Below are positions 44,398 to 54,134 of a stretch of 64,000 nt of DNA, one piece after another; position 1 is the first letter of the stretch; each line of letters starts with the position of its first letter. The position numbers and the translations under genes are program-made. Source of the stretch: Lentiprolixibacter aurantiacus (lineage in GTDB: Bacteria > Bacteroidota > Bacteroidia > Flavobacteriales > Flavobacteriaceae); assembly GCF_026241225.1 (NCBI RefSeq), contig NZ_JAPFQP010000002.1, forward strand, positions 434,001 to 498,000, read 5' to 3'. The notes below the pieces were generated by a model. That model worked only from the letters and a program-made list of their open reading frames with translations. It did no database searches and had not been told where the DNA came from.

Positions 44398-45564
44398 TTA
44401 GACGGGTAACGCCTTTTTTCCCTGACTAATGGACCTGAGCGCCTGCTCAAGGTCGGCAATAAGATCTTCGGTTTCCTCTATACCCACGGAAAATCGGATA
44501 AGGCCATCTGATATACCCTGTTGTAGCCTTTCCTCAGCGGAAAGCAAGGCGTGGGAGGTCTTAGCCGGACTCAGCAAAGTGCTTTCCACTCCTGCAAGGC
44601 TCATGGATGATTTAACTAGCCTTAGGGCATTCTGGAATTCCGGTGTCTTTTTCGCATGTTTCAGTTCAAAAGAAAGCATCCCCCCAAATCCATGCATCTG
44701 GCTTTTGGCCAGTTCATGCTGGGGATGGTCTTTCAAACCAGGGTAATATACCCTTGCTACATCCTTGTGGGCCGACAGGTATTCTGCCAGTTTCTGTGCG
44801 TTTTCATTCTGGGCCCTAACTCGCAGTCCCATGGTCTTCAGGCTGCGCTCCAGCAACCAGACTGTATAATCGCTAAGGCTTCCACCCAGATTTTTAGCAA
44901 GCTGGAAGATGCGTTCCATATAAACCCCGGAAGAAGCCACAGCCCCGGCGCAGATATCGGAATGCCCACCCATATACTTGGTAGCACTATGTATAACTAT
45001 GTCTATTCCAAAATCCAAAGGGTTCTGGTTTACAGGACTGGCAAAGGTATTGTCTATCATGGAGACCATGTTGTTCCTTTTGGCTATCTCAGCTATTCCC
45101 CTGATATCAGTTAATTGAAGTAAAGGATTGGAAGGTGTTTCTATATAGACAACCTTTGTGTTTTCCTGAATTTCTGCTTCAAAATCGGAAACCTCCATTC
45201 CCCTGGTAAAGGAATAGGCAATGCCGTATTTATCAAATTCCTCCAGGATCAGGTTATGGGTACCTCCATAAATCTGGTTTTGCAAAACAATATGGTCTCC
45301 TGCCCTCAGGAAAGCCAGTAAGGAGGTACTTATTGCAGCCATCCCGCTTCCAAAAATGAGCGCAGCTTCCGCATTTTCCAAAGCAGCAATTTTTTTGCAC
45401 AGGGCTTCCTGATTGGGTGTGTTGAAATAACGTGGATAGCGCTTAATATCCACGTCCTCATAGGCGTAGGAAGTACTCATATACAAGGGAGAGATGGCGC
45501 CTTTATAGACTTCATCCTCTATTTCCCCCACATGGGTACAGATGGTATTGATTCCCTTTTTCAT
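44398..45564 (-). CDS. Cys/Met-metabolism PLP enzyme (cystathionine gamma-synthase/lyase type)
   Basis: The protein has 388 residues, a full-length fold-type-I enzyme. It has FGSGMAAISTSLLAFL (PLP phosphate), YIETPSNPLLQLTD, DNTFASPVNQNPLDFG and IHSATKYMGGHSD with Lys196 as the Schiff-base lysine. The family covers cystathionine synthases and lyases, O-acetylhomoserine sulfhydrylase and methionine gamma-lyase; sequence alone does not separate them. Cotranscription with bshB1 makes a cysteine-yielding lyase attractive, but that is inference. Confidence 0.9.
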   Translation of the reverse strand: MKKGINTICTHVGEIEDEVYKGAISPLYMSTSYAYEDVDIKRYPRYFNTPNQEALCKKIAALENAEAALIFGSGMAAISTSLLAFLRAGDHIVLQNQIYGGTHNLILEEFDKYGIAYSFTRGMEVSDFEAEIQENTKVVYIETPSNPLLQLTDIRGIAEIAKRNNMVSMIDNTFASPVNQNPLDFGIDIVIHSATKYMGGHSDICAGAVASSGVYMERIFQLAKNLGGSLSDYTVWLLERSLKTMGLRVRAQNENAQKLAEYLSAHKDVARVYYPGLKDHPQHELAKSQMHGFGGMLSFELKHAKKTPEFQNALRLVKSSMSLAGVESTLLSPAKTSHALLSAEERLQQGISDGLIRFSVGIEETEDLIADLEQALRSISQGKKALPV

Positions 45565-45611
45565 CGTGCTTTAACTAAGATTCAGACAAGTGTTAAAGGT
45601 ACGAAATTCGC

Positions 45612-47018
45612 TTAAACCTCTACTTTTTTCCAATGTCCTTTGCGGAACCAGATAATAGCAATTATGGAAAGCAGAACTTCGGCCAGCGTAATGGCCAGAA
45701 AGACTCCCAGGGCACCCATGTTGAAGGTAATCGCCCCAAGGTAGGCGAACGGCAGCTGGAAGATCCAGAAGGCTATGAAATTGATCTTTGTAGGAGTGCG
45801 GGTATCCCCTGCACCATTAAATGCCTGTGATATAACCATCCCGTAAGCATAGAACAGGTAACCAGCAGCAACAACCTGCAAACAAAGCGCCCCATTTTCA
45901 ACTACGCTGGGCGTATCGTTAAACAGGGTGATAATTTCCCTGGCAAAAAACAGGTAAAAAAAGGAAATGGCAAGCATAAAAATTGCGTTGTAACGCCCGG
46001 TTAGCCATACGGATTTTTCCGCCCGATCCGGTTTTTTAGCCCCCAGGTTTTGCCCTACCAGTGTAGCGGCGGCATTGCTCATCCCCCAGGCCGGCATAAA
46101 GGTGAACATCATAACCCGGATGGCAATGGTATAGCCCGCCAGGACTTCACTCCCAAATTCAGACATGATTCGCATTAGGAAAACCCAGCTGGAAGTCCCG
46201 ATCAGGAACTGAGCAATACCCCCAAGGGAAACCCGGATCAGATTCATCATTACCTCAAAACGCAGGATAATATCCTTCAAAACCAGCTTTATCCTGCCCC
46301 ATCCATAAAAGAGAATAAGCAACTGGAATAACACTGCTGTACCCCTGCCTATATTGGTAGCTATGGCGGCACCCATTACCCCAAATTCCGGGACAGGCCC
46401 CAGACCAAATATAAAAATAGGGTCCAGGATAATGTTTAGTGCGTTGGACAGCACAAGCGTCCACATGGCCATGGAGGCATCCCCTGCCCCTCGGAATATG
46501 GCATTGATTAGAAAAAGAAGCAGGATGGTAATGTTTCCGCCTATAAGAAGTTTGGTATAGCCATAGCCTTCTTCAATCAGGTCGGGCTCTCCTCCCATTA
46601 AGGCCAGTATTTCCTTGGAATACAAGAATCCCAGAACCCCGATGATGGCTGCGACAAATACGCCCAGGAGTATGGCCTGCATGGCAGCCTCCTGTGCTCC
46701 CTTGACATCCTTTTCCCCTATCCGCCGTGCCACCACTGCAGTGGCTGCCATACTTAACCCGATGGCAATAGCGTAAACGAGAGTAATAACAGATTCTGTA
46801 AGGCCAATGGTGGCCACCGCATTAACACTGACCTGGGATACATAGGCAATATCTACGACTGCAAATATGGATTCCATCATCATCTCCAGAATCATGGGAA
46901 TGGATAACATGAAGATGGCTTTTCGAATACTGCCTGAGGTAAATTCAGTTTCCCTTCCGGTTATGGCAATAATGAAATAGCGAAAAAATTTATTGATTGG
47001 GTTGTTATTGTGGGTCAT
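45612..47018 (-). CDS. MATE-family multidrug/cation efflux transporter
   Basis: The protein has 468 residues with 12 helices in two six-helix halves. Typical motifs are SIPMILEMMMESIFAVVDI (helix 1), SAATAVVARRIGE-like GLSMAATAVVARRIGE and the second-half GMSNAAATLVGQNLGAKKPD. It exports drugs or metabolites using a Na+ or H+ gradient. It stands alone between the trans-sulfuration gene and a small membrane protein, with a 216-bp upstream gap in which I saw no other gene. Confidence 0.92.
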   Translation of the reverse strand: MTHNNNPINKFFRYFIIAITGRETEFTSGSIRKAIFMLSIPMILEMMMESIFAVVDIAYVSQVSVNAVATIGLTESVITLVYAIAIGLSMAATAVVARRIGEKDVKGAQEAAMQAILLGVFVAAIIGVLGFLYSKEILALMGGEPDLIEEGYGYTKLLIGGNITILLLFLINAIFRGAGDASMAMWTLVLSNALNIILDPIFIFGLGPVPEFGVMGAAIATNIGRGTAVLFQLLILFYGWGRIKLVLKDIILRFEVMMNLIRVSLGGIAQFLIGTSSWVFLMRIMSEFGSEVLAGYTIAIRVMMFTFMPAWGMSNAAATLVGQNLGAKKPDRAEKSVWLTGRYNAIFMLAISFFYLFFAREIITLFNDTPSVVENGALCLQVVAAGYLFYAYGMVISQAFNGAGDTRTPTKINFIAFWIFQLPFAYLGAITFNMGALGVFLAITLAEVLLSIIAIIWFRKGHWKKVEV

Positions 47019-47234
47019 GATGTGAAATTATGCTGTTAGAAGGAGAAAATAGTCTTGTTTAAACCCTGTTGTTCAGGGTTTTATCGGATGGCAATCGCCA
47101 GCAAGACATTTACGGTAAACATAATTTCTATTGCTTCATGATGGAGCAAAGATGCGATTTTTTTTAAAGAAGTAAAATTTTTATTCGATGGGGCAGATTT
47201 TTATAGTTTGGTTCGAATCCTTGATCTCAGAAAC

Positions 47235-47783
47235 TCAATCTAGTTTTTGAGGTCCTTCTGAAGTTTCATTGATCACCCAATGTTCATTCTGGATAGACTT
47301 ATATCTGATCTCGTAAGGAATTCGTTCCAGTAATTCAATCAACCTTAGTATTTTAGGCCGATCTTCTTCGGTAAAATTCACCTTAAAAATATTATAGGTG
47401 GTATTAGCTGGAATAGCTATACCCTTATTCAGTGTTGAAGTAGAAACGCTTTTAAGGCTATCCAGGATCGAATCTTGTGAGACAAGTAATTCCCAAAAAT
47501 AGTCATGGTATTCTTTCAGATCTAAGAATTCTCCCTGCATTTCAGATTTCACAGATTCAATAATTGCGGGGCCTACTCCGTGATTCGATATATCAACAGA
47601 AAAAGTCCCTTCAGCGGTATTATTTGACGTAGAAATCTGCAAATAAGGCAATATGGAAAGGTAATTTTGCTTGCTCATCAGGTTGGTCTGATAAATAAAA
47701 ATGACGAGGGTGATGAAACTAATACTCATCGCACTCATACTCAGGATACGCTCGGAATTCCATTTGATCTTAAAATTGGCCAT
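47235..47783 (-). CDS. Small membrane-anchored hypothetical protein
   Basis: The protein has 182 residues. One N-terminal helix (SMSAMSISFITLVIFIYQTN, ~15-34) precedes a predicted beta-sandwich-like soluble part (LPYLQISTSNNTAEGTFSVD, ISNHGVGPAIIESVKSEMQG, IAIPANTTYNIFKVNF). The phrase 'NHGVGPAII' is typical of one-helix Ig-like proteins of unknown function. It lies 57 bp after CcsBA on the same strand; no link to cytochrome assembly is evident. Confidence 0.72.
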   Translation of the reverse strand: MANFKIKWNSERILSMSAMSISFITLVIFIYQTNLMSKQNYLSILPYLQISTSNNTAEGTFSVDISNHGVGPAIIESVKSEMQGEFLDLKEYHDYFWELLVSQDSILDSLKSVSTSTLNKGIAIPANTTYNIFKVNFTEEDRPKILRLIELLERIPYEIRYKSIQNEHWVINETSEGPQKLD

Positions 47784-47839
47784 ATGCGCAGTAATCGATA
47801 TCCTTAAAATAAATTTTATTACCCTTTAAAAAAGTGACT

Positions 47840-50800
47840 TTATTTGTTCCTGTAGTTCACCTGATACCTCCAGTAACTGATAGCTCCCAGGATCAGGATA
47901 CCCAGCACAGTATACCAGACAAATGAAGGGGTAATTACCTGGTCACCACTCGCATAACTATGCAGCCCAACGAGGTAAAAATTCACCCCAAAATAGGTCA
48001 TCATAATACTTCCAAAAGCTATGATACTCAAAAAGTTAAATGTCCATCGCCCCCTTAAACCGGGTACAATTCTGGCATGCAGTACAAAGGCATAAACCAT
48101 AATGGAAATCAGGGCCCAGGTCTCCTTGGGATCCCAGCCCCAGTATCTACCCCAGCTTTCGTTGGCCCACTGTCCGCCCAGGAAATTCCCAATGGTAAGC
48201 ATGATTAACCCGACGGTAAGCGCCAGTTCATTAATCACGGTGAGCTCTTTGAGGTTATGCTCCATGCGTTTCCTGTTTCTTTTGTTGGTCAATACGATCA
48301 GCAGCAGGGCCACAATACCCAGTATCATACCAACAGTAAGGGGGCCATAGCTGCCTACAATTACGGCCACGTGTATCATCAGCCAGTAACTGTCCAGTAC
48401 GGGTACAAGGTTGGCAATGGCCGGGTCTACCCAGCTTTGGTGGGCAATCCACAGTAGCATTGAGGTAACGAAAGCCGTTGCCGCGATGGTGATATCACTT
48501 TTCCGTCCCAGTGACAACCCCATGGCCATCGTTGCCCAGGATACATAGAGGATGCTTTCATAGGCATCACTCCAGGGGGCATGCCCGGAAATATACCATC
48601 GCATAATAAGTCCGGCCGTATGCCAGAGGAAAAAGATGATTATGATGCCCTTGAAGAAATAGGTGGCTACCTTCCAGATCTCTCGCTCCTTGAATATCCG
48701 GAAGATAAGCACGAAGAACATCAGGATACCAACCATAGCATACCATTTATAAAGTCGGTTGAAGATATCCAGTTTATTGTAGATAATCTCCGCCCTTACC
48801 TTTTCCCTGGGAGGCAGTACTTCACTGCCAAAATCGGCCTGGTTCTTGTGAAATGCCTCCAGGATCTTTTCTGCATCCGTGTAATCTCCGTTCGATAGCC
48901 CTGTTCTTAGGGACAACAGATAATATGGCAAGCCGTTACTAATAAAATTAGCATAAAGGCTATCGGAAACCTGGTACCTCCCTGAACGGAATTCCACAGC
49001 GGATATCCACTTGTTGTTTTCATCATTCTTCAGTGGGAAAATCTTGAATATTTCCCCACTCAAAGCCCTGTCGAGCAAGCTCAGTCGAAAGTAGGCGTCT
49101 TTGAAATCTGATTGAAACTTATTAGGTGTATTGGTGGCAAATGCCTCCTGCAGATAAGGTCCCAATTTGTTATTTCCTTTTTCATCGAAAAAATCCGTGG
49201 CTTTGATTAGTTTCTGCCCTTTTGGTATACCTATAATGCTCCGTATACTGTCGTTCTGCCCTTTTTTATCCAACGCTATAAATTCATTATTATACCACAA
49301 GGGCGGGTTCAGCATCATCGACAGGAATACCTGGTTGGCATCGAGGTCTTTGTATGAGTCCTTGAAGCTAAGTTTTCGCAGTAATTCGGAAGCAAAGGTG
49401 TTAACAGGCTTCATTCGCCCGCCATCATCCTGAATAACCAGTTCCCCGAAGAGTGCTGCATGCTCTTTGGGCACGGTACTCTGGCGGATCAGGGAATCTA
49501 CCTCTTGCTGAGTTGGAGGCTCCGTATGAATATGATCCTGGGCTGGAACCTCAGTATGAACATGCCCATCGGCATCCTGAACCTCCTGTGCATGGACAGG
49601 GAACCAAAGAAACAGTATGAGCAAAGTGGCCAGTTTGGTCCGCTTGCGCCTGAGTTTATCCAAGGTATTGGCCAGTTCCTTAAATCTGGTTTTACCGTAA
49701 AACATGATACCCAAAAGCCCCAGGTATAGCAGGAAATAGCCGATGTAGGTAATCCATGTTCCCCAAAGGTCGTGGTTTACTGAAAGTACAGTTCCTTTTT
49801 CGTCCTGATCAAAACTGGCCTGGAAAAATCGGTAACCTCTATGATCCAGTACATGGTTCATGTAAATATCGTAGTCGAACGGCCGCTCATCGTTCACGGT
49901 AATACGGCTCATAAATGAGGAGTAGCCTTTCTCAGTACCCGGGTACTTTTCCGCTATAAAGTCATTGAGTTTTATACTAAACGGCAATTCATAAACCTTT
50001 GACCCGTAACTCATCGTGAATTCGAGCTCGCCTACTCTGATCTTGTCTGAGTAGGTTGCCCTGCCTTTACCGCCCAGCAGTTTGGCCTGGACTTTTTCAC
50101 CTCCGGAAGTAATGTCCAGGATCAGGGCATCGGGGTCAGCATCCGTCTTCTCATCCTCCGGAACAGGTACCACATCGTATATTCCATTCATCAGGGGTTC
50201 GGGAAGTACAAACTGTATTCCAGCTACATTGTAGAGGGATCGCAGGTATAAGGTTTGCAGGCTGTCTGCAACAACTTCTCCGCGCAGCTGATCAGCCATG
50301 CGCATAAATCCACCCTCAAAGGGGGATTGAATTTGATAACCCTCATCATTGGCTATGATATTTATGGCTCCTTCTGTGGGTTTATTCAATGAAAAAAGCA
50401 CGTTATGGATACTGCTTACCGTTCCACTTTCCAGGTAGTGATCATGGCGGCCACCTCCTCCGGATTCCACAACTTTTAAAAATTTTTTGCCATCGGGATC
50501 CCTTACCAAGGCTTTTTTAGCTCCCTGAATAAAACCGCCATAGGCAACAGTGAAATCAGTCCCGTTAAAATCCAGTTCCCAGGGCAGATTTGTCTTTAAT
50601 GCTTCCGGCGTTACCATCAATTCGGACTGGAAAGTCCTGCGCATTAATTCGCCATCAATATCCCCGTCAACCAATAGGGTGAGATAGGTTTTATCCGAGT
50701 AAAAGATGTTGGAAGTATTTCCCTCCCTTATAGGCATCATACCCTCATAACTGATGTATCTGGTAACAAAAGCTCCAACAATGATCAGGATCCAGGACAG

Positions 50801-51049
50801 GTGCAGGGTTAATACGGACCATTTCTCTTTCCTTAGTAACTGGTATCGCTTGATATTACCGATAAAATTGACCAGAAAAAAAGCCATTATAGCTTCGAAC
50901 CACCAGGCGTTATAAATCCAGATCCTGGCTGTTTCGGTGCTGTACCAGCTCTCTATAAAAGTTCCGAAAGCCATTGCTGTGGCAAATACCAGAAAAAGAA
51001 TAGCCATTAATCGCGTAGAAAAAAGAGTCTTTCTAAGAAGATCTTGCAT
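47840..51049 (-). CDS. ccsBA: Fused ResB-CcsA cytochrome c biogenesis protein (CcsBA)
   Basis: The protein has 1069 residues. The N-terminal ~470 form ResB/Ccs1: helices near 15-35, 50-68, 80-98 and ~450, plus a large periplasmic domain with HVLDHRGYRFFQASFDQDE. A second hydrophobic, signal-like stretch (LATLLILFLWFPVHAQ, ~470-485) and a His-rich linker (HVHTE … HIHTE, ~490-510) precede a periplasmic domain (~510-740). CcsA follows with six to eight helices and the heme-handling WWD-type motif WGRYWGWDPKETWAL (~970). It exports heme and attaches it to apocytochromes c (system II). The fused form is usual in Bacteroidota. Single-gene unit with 3' neighbour at 57 bp. Confidence 0.93.
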   Translation of the reverse strand: MQDLLRKTLFSTRLMAILFLVFATAMAFGTFIESWYSTETARIWIYNAWWFEAIMAFFLVNFIGNIKRYQLLRKEKWSVLTLHLSWILIIVGAFVTRYISYEGMMPIREGNTSNIFYSDKTYLTLLVDGDIDGELMRRTFQSELMVTPEALKTNLPWELDFNGTDFTVAYGGFIQGAKKALVRDPDGKKFLKVVESGGGGRHDHYLESGTVSSIHNVLFSLNKPTEGAINIIANDEGYQIQSPFEGGFMRMADQLRGEVVADSLQTLYLRSLYNVAGIQFVLPEPLMNGIYDVVPVPEDEKTDADPDALILDITSGGEKVQAKLLGGKGRATYSDKIRVGELEFTMSYGSKVYELPFSIKLNDFIAEKYPGTEKGYSSFMSRITVNDERPFDYDIYMNHVLDHRGYRFFQASFDQDEKGTVLSVNHDLWGTWITYIGYFLLYLGLLGIMFYGKTRFKELANTLDKLRRKRTKLATLLILFLWFPVHAQEVQDADGHVHTEVPAQDHIHTEPPTQQEVDSLIRQSTVPKEHAALFGELVIQDDGGRMKPVNTFASELLRKLSFKDSYKDLDANQVFLSMMLNPPLWYNNEFIALDKKGQNDSIRSIIGIPKGQKLIKATDFFDEKGNNKLGPYLQEAFATNTPNKFQSDFKDAYFRLSLLDRALSGEIFKIFPLKNDENNKWISAVEFRSGRYQVSDSLYANFISNGLPYYLLSLRTGLSNGDYTDAEKILEAFHKNQADFGSEVLPPREKVRAEIIYNKLDIFNRLYKWYAMVGILMFFVLIFRIFKEREIWKVATYFFKGIIIIFFLWHTAGLIMRWYISGHAPWSDAYESILYVSWATMAMGLSLGRKSDITIAATAFVTSMLLWIAHQSWVDPAIANLVPVLDSYWLMIHVAVIVGSYGPLTVGMILGIVALLLIVLTNKRNRKRMEHNLKELTVINELALTVGLIMLTIGNFLGGQWANESWGRYWGWDPKETWALISIMVYAFVLHARIVPGLRGRWTFNFLSIIAFGSIMMTYFGVNFYLVGLHSYASGDQVITPSFVWYTVLGILILGAISYWRYQVNYRNK

Positions 51050-51187
51050 TTTTAGAGGGTTTTATTTAGAGCAAGTAAAAATAAGGTCTTTTTCTCTATT
51101 AACACGGGATTATTGGGCATAAAAAGTTGAACACTTTTGTTAATAATTACGAAAGCCCTGTGGGTGCTAAAATTCGTATTTTTGGGC

Positions 51188-51952
51188 ATGCTAAAAATAG
51201 TTCTTCTGGGTACCGGAAATCTGGCAGTACATCTTTTTGATGCTTTGGCCACTAACAAGTTCGCCACGGTGATCCAGGTTTTTGGACGTAATAAGGAAGC
51301 CCTTTCCTACTTCCAGGACAGAACCGATATAACTGATAGCAAAGACAATATTCGGGATGCAGACCTTTACATCTGCGCGGTTAGCGACGATGCCATAAAA
51401 GCAGTTTCGCAATACCCCCGTCATAAAGAGGCTATAATCCTGCACTGCTCCGGGGCTGTTCCCCTAACCGCCCTTCCTGGCGACTGTAAACGAGGGGTGT
51501 TCTATCCGCTGCAAACCTTTAGCAAGGGTAGAAGCATCGATTTTACAAAGGTCCCCATTTGTGTTGAGGCAGAGAATAATGAAGTACTGGAAGTGCTGCT
51601 AGCTCTTGGAAAGAGTATTTCTGAAACCTGTGTGGCCATTGATTCGGATCAACGCAAAGCGCTACACCTGGCTGCCGTATTTGCCAATAATTTCACCAAT
51701 CATTTATTTGAACGAGCGGCTGCAATCTGTGCAGATAACAAGCTTCCTTTTAACTTGTTGAAGCCCCTTATAGAAGAAACAGTCGCCAAACTGGACACGT
51801 TAAGCCCACTCGAAGCCCAGACCGGACCGGCCAGGAGAGGTGACCAATATACCCAGGAGAAACATTTAAATTTAATGACCGACCTCCGGGATCGGGAAAT
51901 ATATCGGATACTTAGTCAAGCAATCGAGGAAAAATATGGAAACCAGCTATAA
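51188..51952 (+). CDS. Rossmann-like/DUF2520 domain oxidoreductase-like protein
   Basis: The protein has 254 residues from the ATG at 51188 (MLKIVLLGTGNLAVHLF); the upstream start at 51137 lacks family sequence. The N-terminal GTGNLA loop binds NADP, and FYPLQTFSKGRS and AAVFANNFTNHLFERAAAIC belong to the C-terminal DUF2520 domain, related to pyrroline-5-carboxylate and F420-NADP reductases. The substrate is unknown. It overlaps kdsC by 17 bp and heads a kdsC-maf-lipoprotein run typical of Flavobacteriaceae. Confidence 0.88.
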   Translation: MLKIVLLGTGNLAVHLFDALATNKFATVIQVFGRNKEALSYFQDRTDITDSKDNIRDADLYICAVSDDAIKAVSQYPRHKEAIILHCSGAVPLTALPGDCKRGVFYPLQTFSKGRSIDFTKVPICVEAENNEVLEVLLALGKSISETCVAIDSDQRKALHLAAVFANNFTNHLFERAAAICADNKLPFNLLKPLIEETVAKLDTLSPLEAQTGPARRGDQYTQEKHLNLMTDLRDREIYRILSQAIEEKYGNQL

Positions 51953-52463
51953 AAAATACCTCAAAAACATTACCACCTTTGTTTTTGATGTGGACGGTGT
52001 CTTCACAGACGGTACCGTGCTTATTACAACAGAAGGAGCACTGCTTAGAAAAATGAGCATTCAGGACGGTTATGCGGTGAAGACCGCGCTGAAAAAAGGA
52101 TACCGCATCTGCGTAATTACCGGAGGCACCAATGAAGGGGTCAGAAAAAGGTTGCAGGGCCTGGGTGTAACCGACATATACCTCGGCGCAGATCTAAAAG
52201 AACAAACCCTTGAGGAATATCTGGAACTTTATGAGATAGATCCTGCAAACGTGCTTTACATGGGAGATGACTTGCCGGATCTGCCCTGCCTGCAAATGGT
52301 TGGACTGCCCACCTGTCCGCAAAATGCCGTACCGGAAATCAAAGCCCTGAGTAAATATGTTTCTCCCAAATCAGGGGCAGAAGGATGCGTCCGTGATGTG
52401 ATTGAACAGGTACTTAAGGTCAAAGGTGACTGGCAGGATAATTTCAGCGCTGCTAACGACTAG
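51936..52463 (+). CDS. kdsC: KdsC-type 3-deoxy-D-manno-octulosonate-8-phosphate phosphatase
   Basis: The protein has 175 residues, a cap-less HAD phosphatase. It has FDVDGVFTDGT (Asp18 nucleophile, Asp20 acid), VITGGTNEGVRKRL (motif II), and YMGDDLPDLPCL (motif IV Asp pair). It removes phosphate from KDO-8-P during lipid A-core synthesis, forming a ring-like tetramer in the cytoplasm. It overlaps the DUF2520 gene and is 3 bp from maf. A general HAD role cannot be fully excluded. Confidence 0.9.
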   Translation: METSYKKYLKNITTFVFDVDGVFTDGTVLITTEGALLRKMSIQDGYAVKTALKKGYRICVITGGTNEGVRKRLQGLGVTDIYLGADLKEQTLEEYLELYEIDPANVLYMGDDLPDLPCLQMVGLPTCPQNAVPEIKALSKYVSPKSGAEGCVRDVIEQVLKVKGDWQDNFSAAND

Positions 52464-52466
52464 ATT

Positions 52467-53063
52467 ATGCTGGTTGAAAAACTCAAACATTTACGGGTTA
52501 TTCTCGCTTCCGGGTCCCCGCGCAGGCAGCAACTTCTCAATGAGATGGGTATCGCTTTTACCTTATTTAAAAATACAGTTGATGAGGACTACCCCCTTCA
52601 TCTTCAAGGAGAAGCTATTCCATCTTACCTGGCCAAAAAGAAGGCTGAAGCTCTTTTAAACCGGCTAAAACCCAATGACATTCTCATTACTGCTGATACT
52701 GTAGTCTGGCACAAAGGAAGTTCATTGGAAAAGCCTGCAGGTAAAACCGAAGCTCAGGCCATGTTGAAGGCATTGTCTGGCGACTGGCATGAGGTATTCA
52801 CTTCCGTTTGTATTACGCATGCGGGTAAACATCAGGTGGTTTCAGACATTACCCGGGTGAAATTTGCATCCCTTGGTCAGGAAGAGATTAACTTTTATAT
52901 AGACCAGTACAAACCCTTTGACAAGGCCGGAGGGTATGGAATACAGGAATGGCTGGGCCTGGTGGGCATAGAGGAAATATCAGGATCTTACACCAACGTT
53001 GTAGGCTTACCCACCCAAAAACTTTACAAAACGTTAATGGACATGGTCGTACCTCCTGCATAA
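52467..53063 (+). CDS. maf: Maf-like nucleoside triphosphate pyrophosphatase
   Basis: The protein has 198 residues. ILASGSPRRQQLL (~12-24), ITADTVVWHKG (~71-81, catalytic Asp) and KPFDKAGGYGIQEWLG (~150-165) are the standard Maf motifs. The family hydrolyses non-canonical or methylated NTPs to keep them out of nucleic acids; some members affect septation. It lies between kdsC and a lipoprotein gene on one strand. Confidence 0.93.
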   Translation: MLVEKLKHLRVILASGSPRRQQLLNEMGIAFTLFKNTVDEDYPLHLQGEAIPSYLAKKKAEALLNRLKPNDILITADTVVWHKGSSLEKPAGKTEAQAMLKALSGDWHEVFTSVCITHAGKHQVVSDITRVKFASLGQEEINFYIDQYKPFDKAGGYGIQEWLGLVGIEEISGSYTNVVGLPTQKLYKTLMDMVVPPA

Positions 53064-53088
53064 GGTACTTTCGTTAAAAATTTAAGCT

Positions 53089-54051
53089 ATGAAAAGATTG
53101 GCCAAATACGGCGTATTACTGTCCCTTGTTTTTATATCAGGATTCCTTTTGTACGGTTGCAACGATACCGCGAAAGCCAGCGCGACTGAAGTAAAATCTT
53201 CACCTGATCTGACAAAGCCAACTGCACCGCCTAAAGCAAACGCCATTTCCAAAGAGTTTAAATCGTACTGGTATGCAGGGGAAGCAGAGGTAAGCAGTTT
53301 TGAACTGGAATTGCTTCGCTATGGGGAGCTTAGAAAGGGACACGCTGTTCAGGTGTTCGTTACTGAACCCTTCCTTGCTGAAGAGCAGGTCAAAGCCAAT
53401 TACAGCAGAGCCGATAATATTCCTGTGCTTAAATTGAATAATGTAAAAAAGTTCCTGACCGGTATCTACCCTTATTCCATAATGACAAGTACTTTCTCAC
53501 CAGTCCGCCAGCCAGATCATGCCTTGAAGGTTACCAATTCCGTGCAGGAGTGGTGCGGACAGGTATATACCCAGATAAACAACAGGGATGTTTTTGAGGT
53601 TGTTTCCCATTCCTATTTTGAGGGAGAGGCAGATCAAAGCCTGAGCCTTGAAAAAGCGGTCCTGGAAGATGAGCTCTGGAATTTAATCCGTCTAAGGCCG
53701 GAAACATTGCCCACTGGAAATTTTAAAGCCATTCCTTCCCTGGAATATTTGCGGCTAAACCATAAAAAAATTACTACTTACTCCGTTACGGCAAAAAGAA
53801 CGTTTGAAGATGGCAGAGTAAATTATATGCTCAATTATCCCGAACTGGGCCGTTCACTGCAGATTAGCTATGCCCTGGAGTTTCCCCATCAGATAGAGGG
53901 TTGGACTGAAAGCCTAGGCAGCCGATCAGGAGGTAACGCAAGAACTATTACTTCAACAGCACGTCGCATAAAAACCATAAAAACTCCTTATTGGCAAAAA
54001 AACAGTAACAGGGACGTTATTTTAAGGGACTCCTTAGGGTTACCACAATAG
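53089..54051 (+). CDS. Conserved lipoprotein of unknown function
   Basis: The protein has 320 residues. The lipoprotein signal ends FLLYGC (Cys24), followed by a Lys/Pro-rich linker (~25-55). The mature part is strand-rich (SKEFKSYWYAGEAEVSSFEL, HAVQVFVTEPFL, YPYSIMTSTFSPV, DVFEVVSHSYFEGEADQSL). I recognise no characterised domain. It regularly follows maf in Flavobacteriaceae and has at times been mislabelled as a septum-formation inhibitor for that reason. Periplasmic or outer-membrane location is inferred from the signal. Confidence 0.8.
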   Translation: MKRLAKYGVLLSLVFISGFLLYGCNDTAKASATEVKSSPDLTKPTAPPKANAISKEFKSYWYAGEAEVSSFELELLRYGELRKGHAVQVFVTEPFLAEEQVKANYSRADNIPVLKLNNVKKFLTGIYPYSIMTSTFSPVRQPDHALKVTNSVQEWCGQVYTQINNRDVFEVVSHSYFEGEADQSLSLEKAVLEDELWNLIRLRPETLPTGNFKAIPSLEYLRLNHKKITTYSVTAKRTFEDGRVNYMLNYPELGRSLQISYALEFPHQIEGWTESLGSRSGGNARTITSTARRIKTIKTPYWQKNSNRDVILRDSLGLPQ

Positions 54052-54103
54052 GAACCGGCTGTTAAAGAAGTGTAAAATACCCCGTGAGGGCACGCAATCT
54101 TTC

Positions 54104-54111
54104 TATCTTTG
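54104..54111 (+). promoter_or_regulatory. Bacteroidota -7 box before the PIG-L gene
   Basis: TATCTTTG matches TAnnTTTG and lies 23 bp before the start codon. No good -33 TTG is seen at the right spacing. Confidence 0.5.
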
Positions 54112-54134
54112 GGTACCAGCTAACTGTATATTTT

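Noticed and set aside
51177-51184. TATTTTTG box before the DUF2520 gene
   Set aside because: It lies only 3 bp before the chosen start codon and has no TTG at -33 spacing, so it cannot serve that start unless transcription is leaderless or begins elsewhere.
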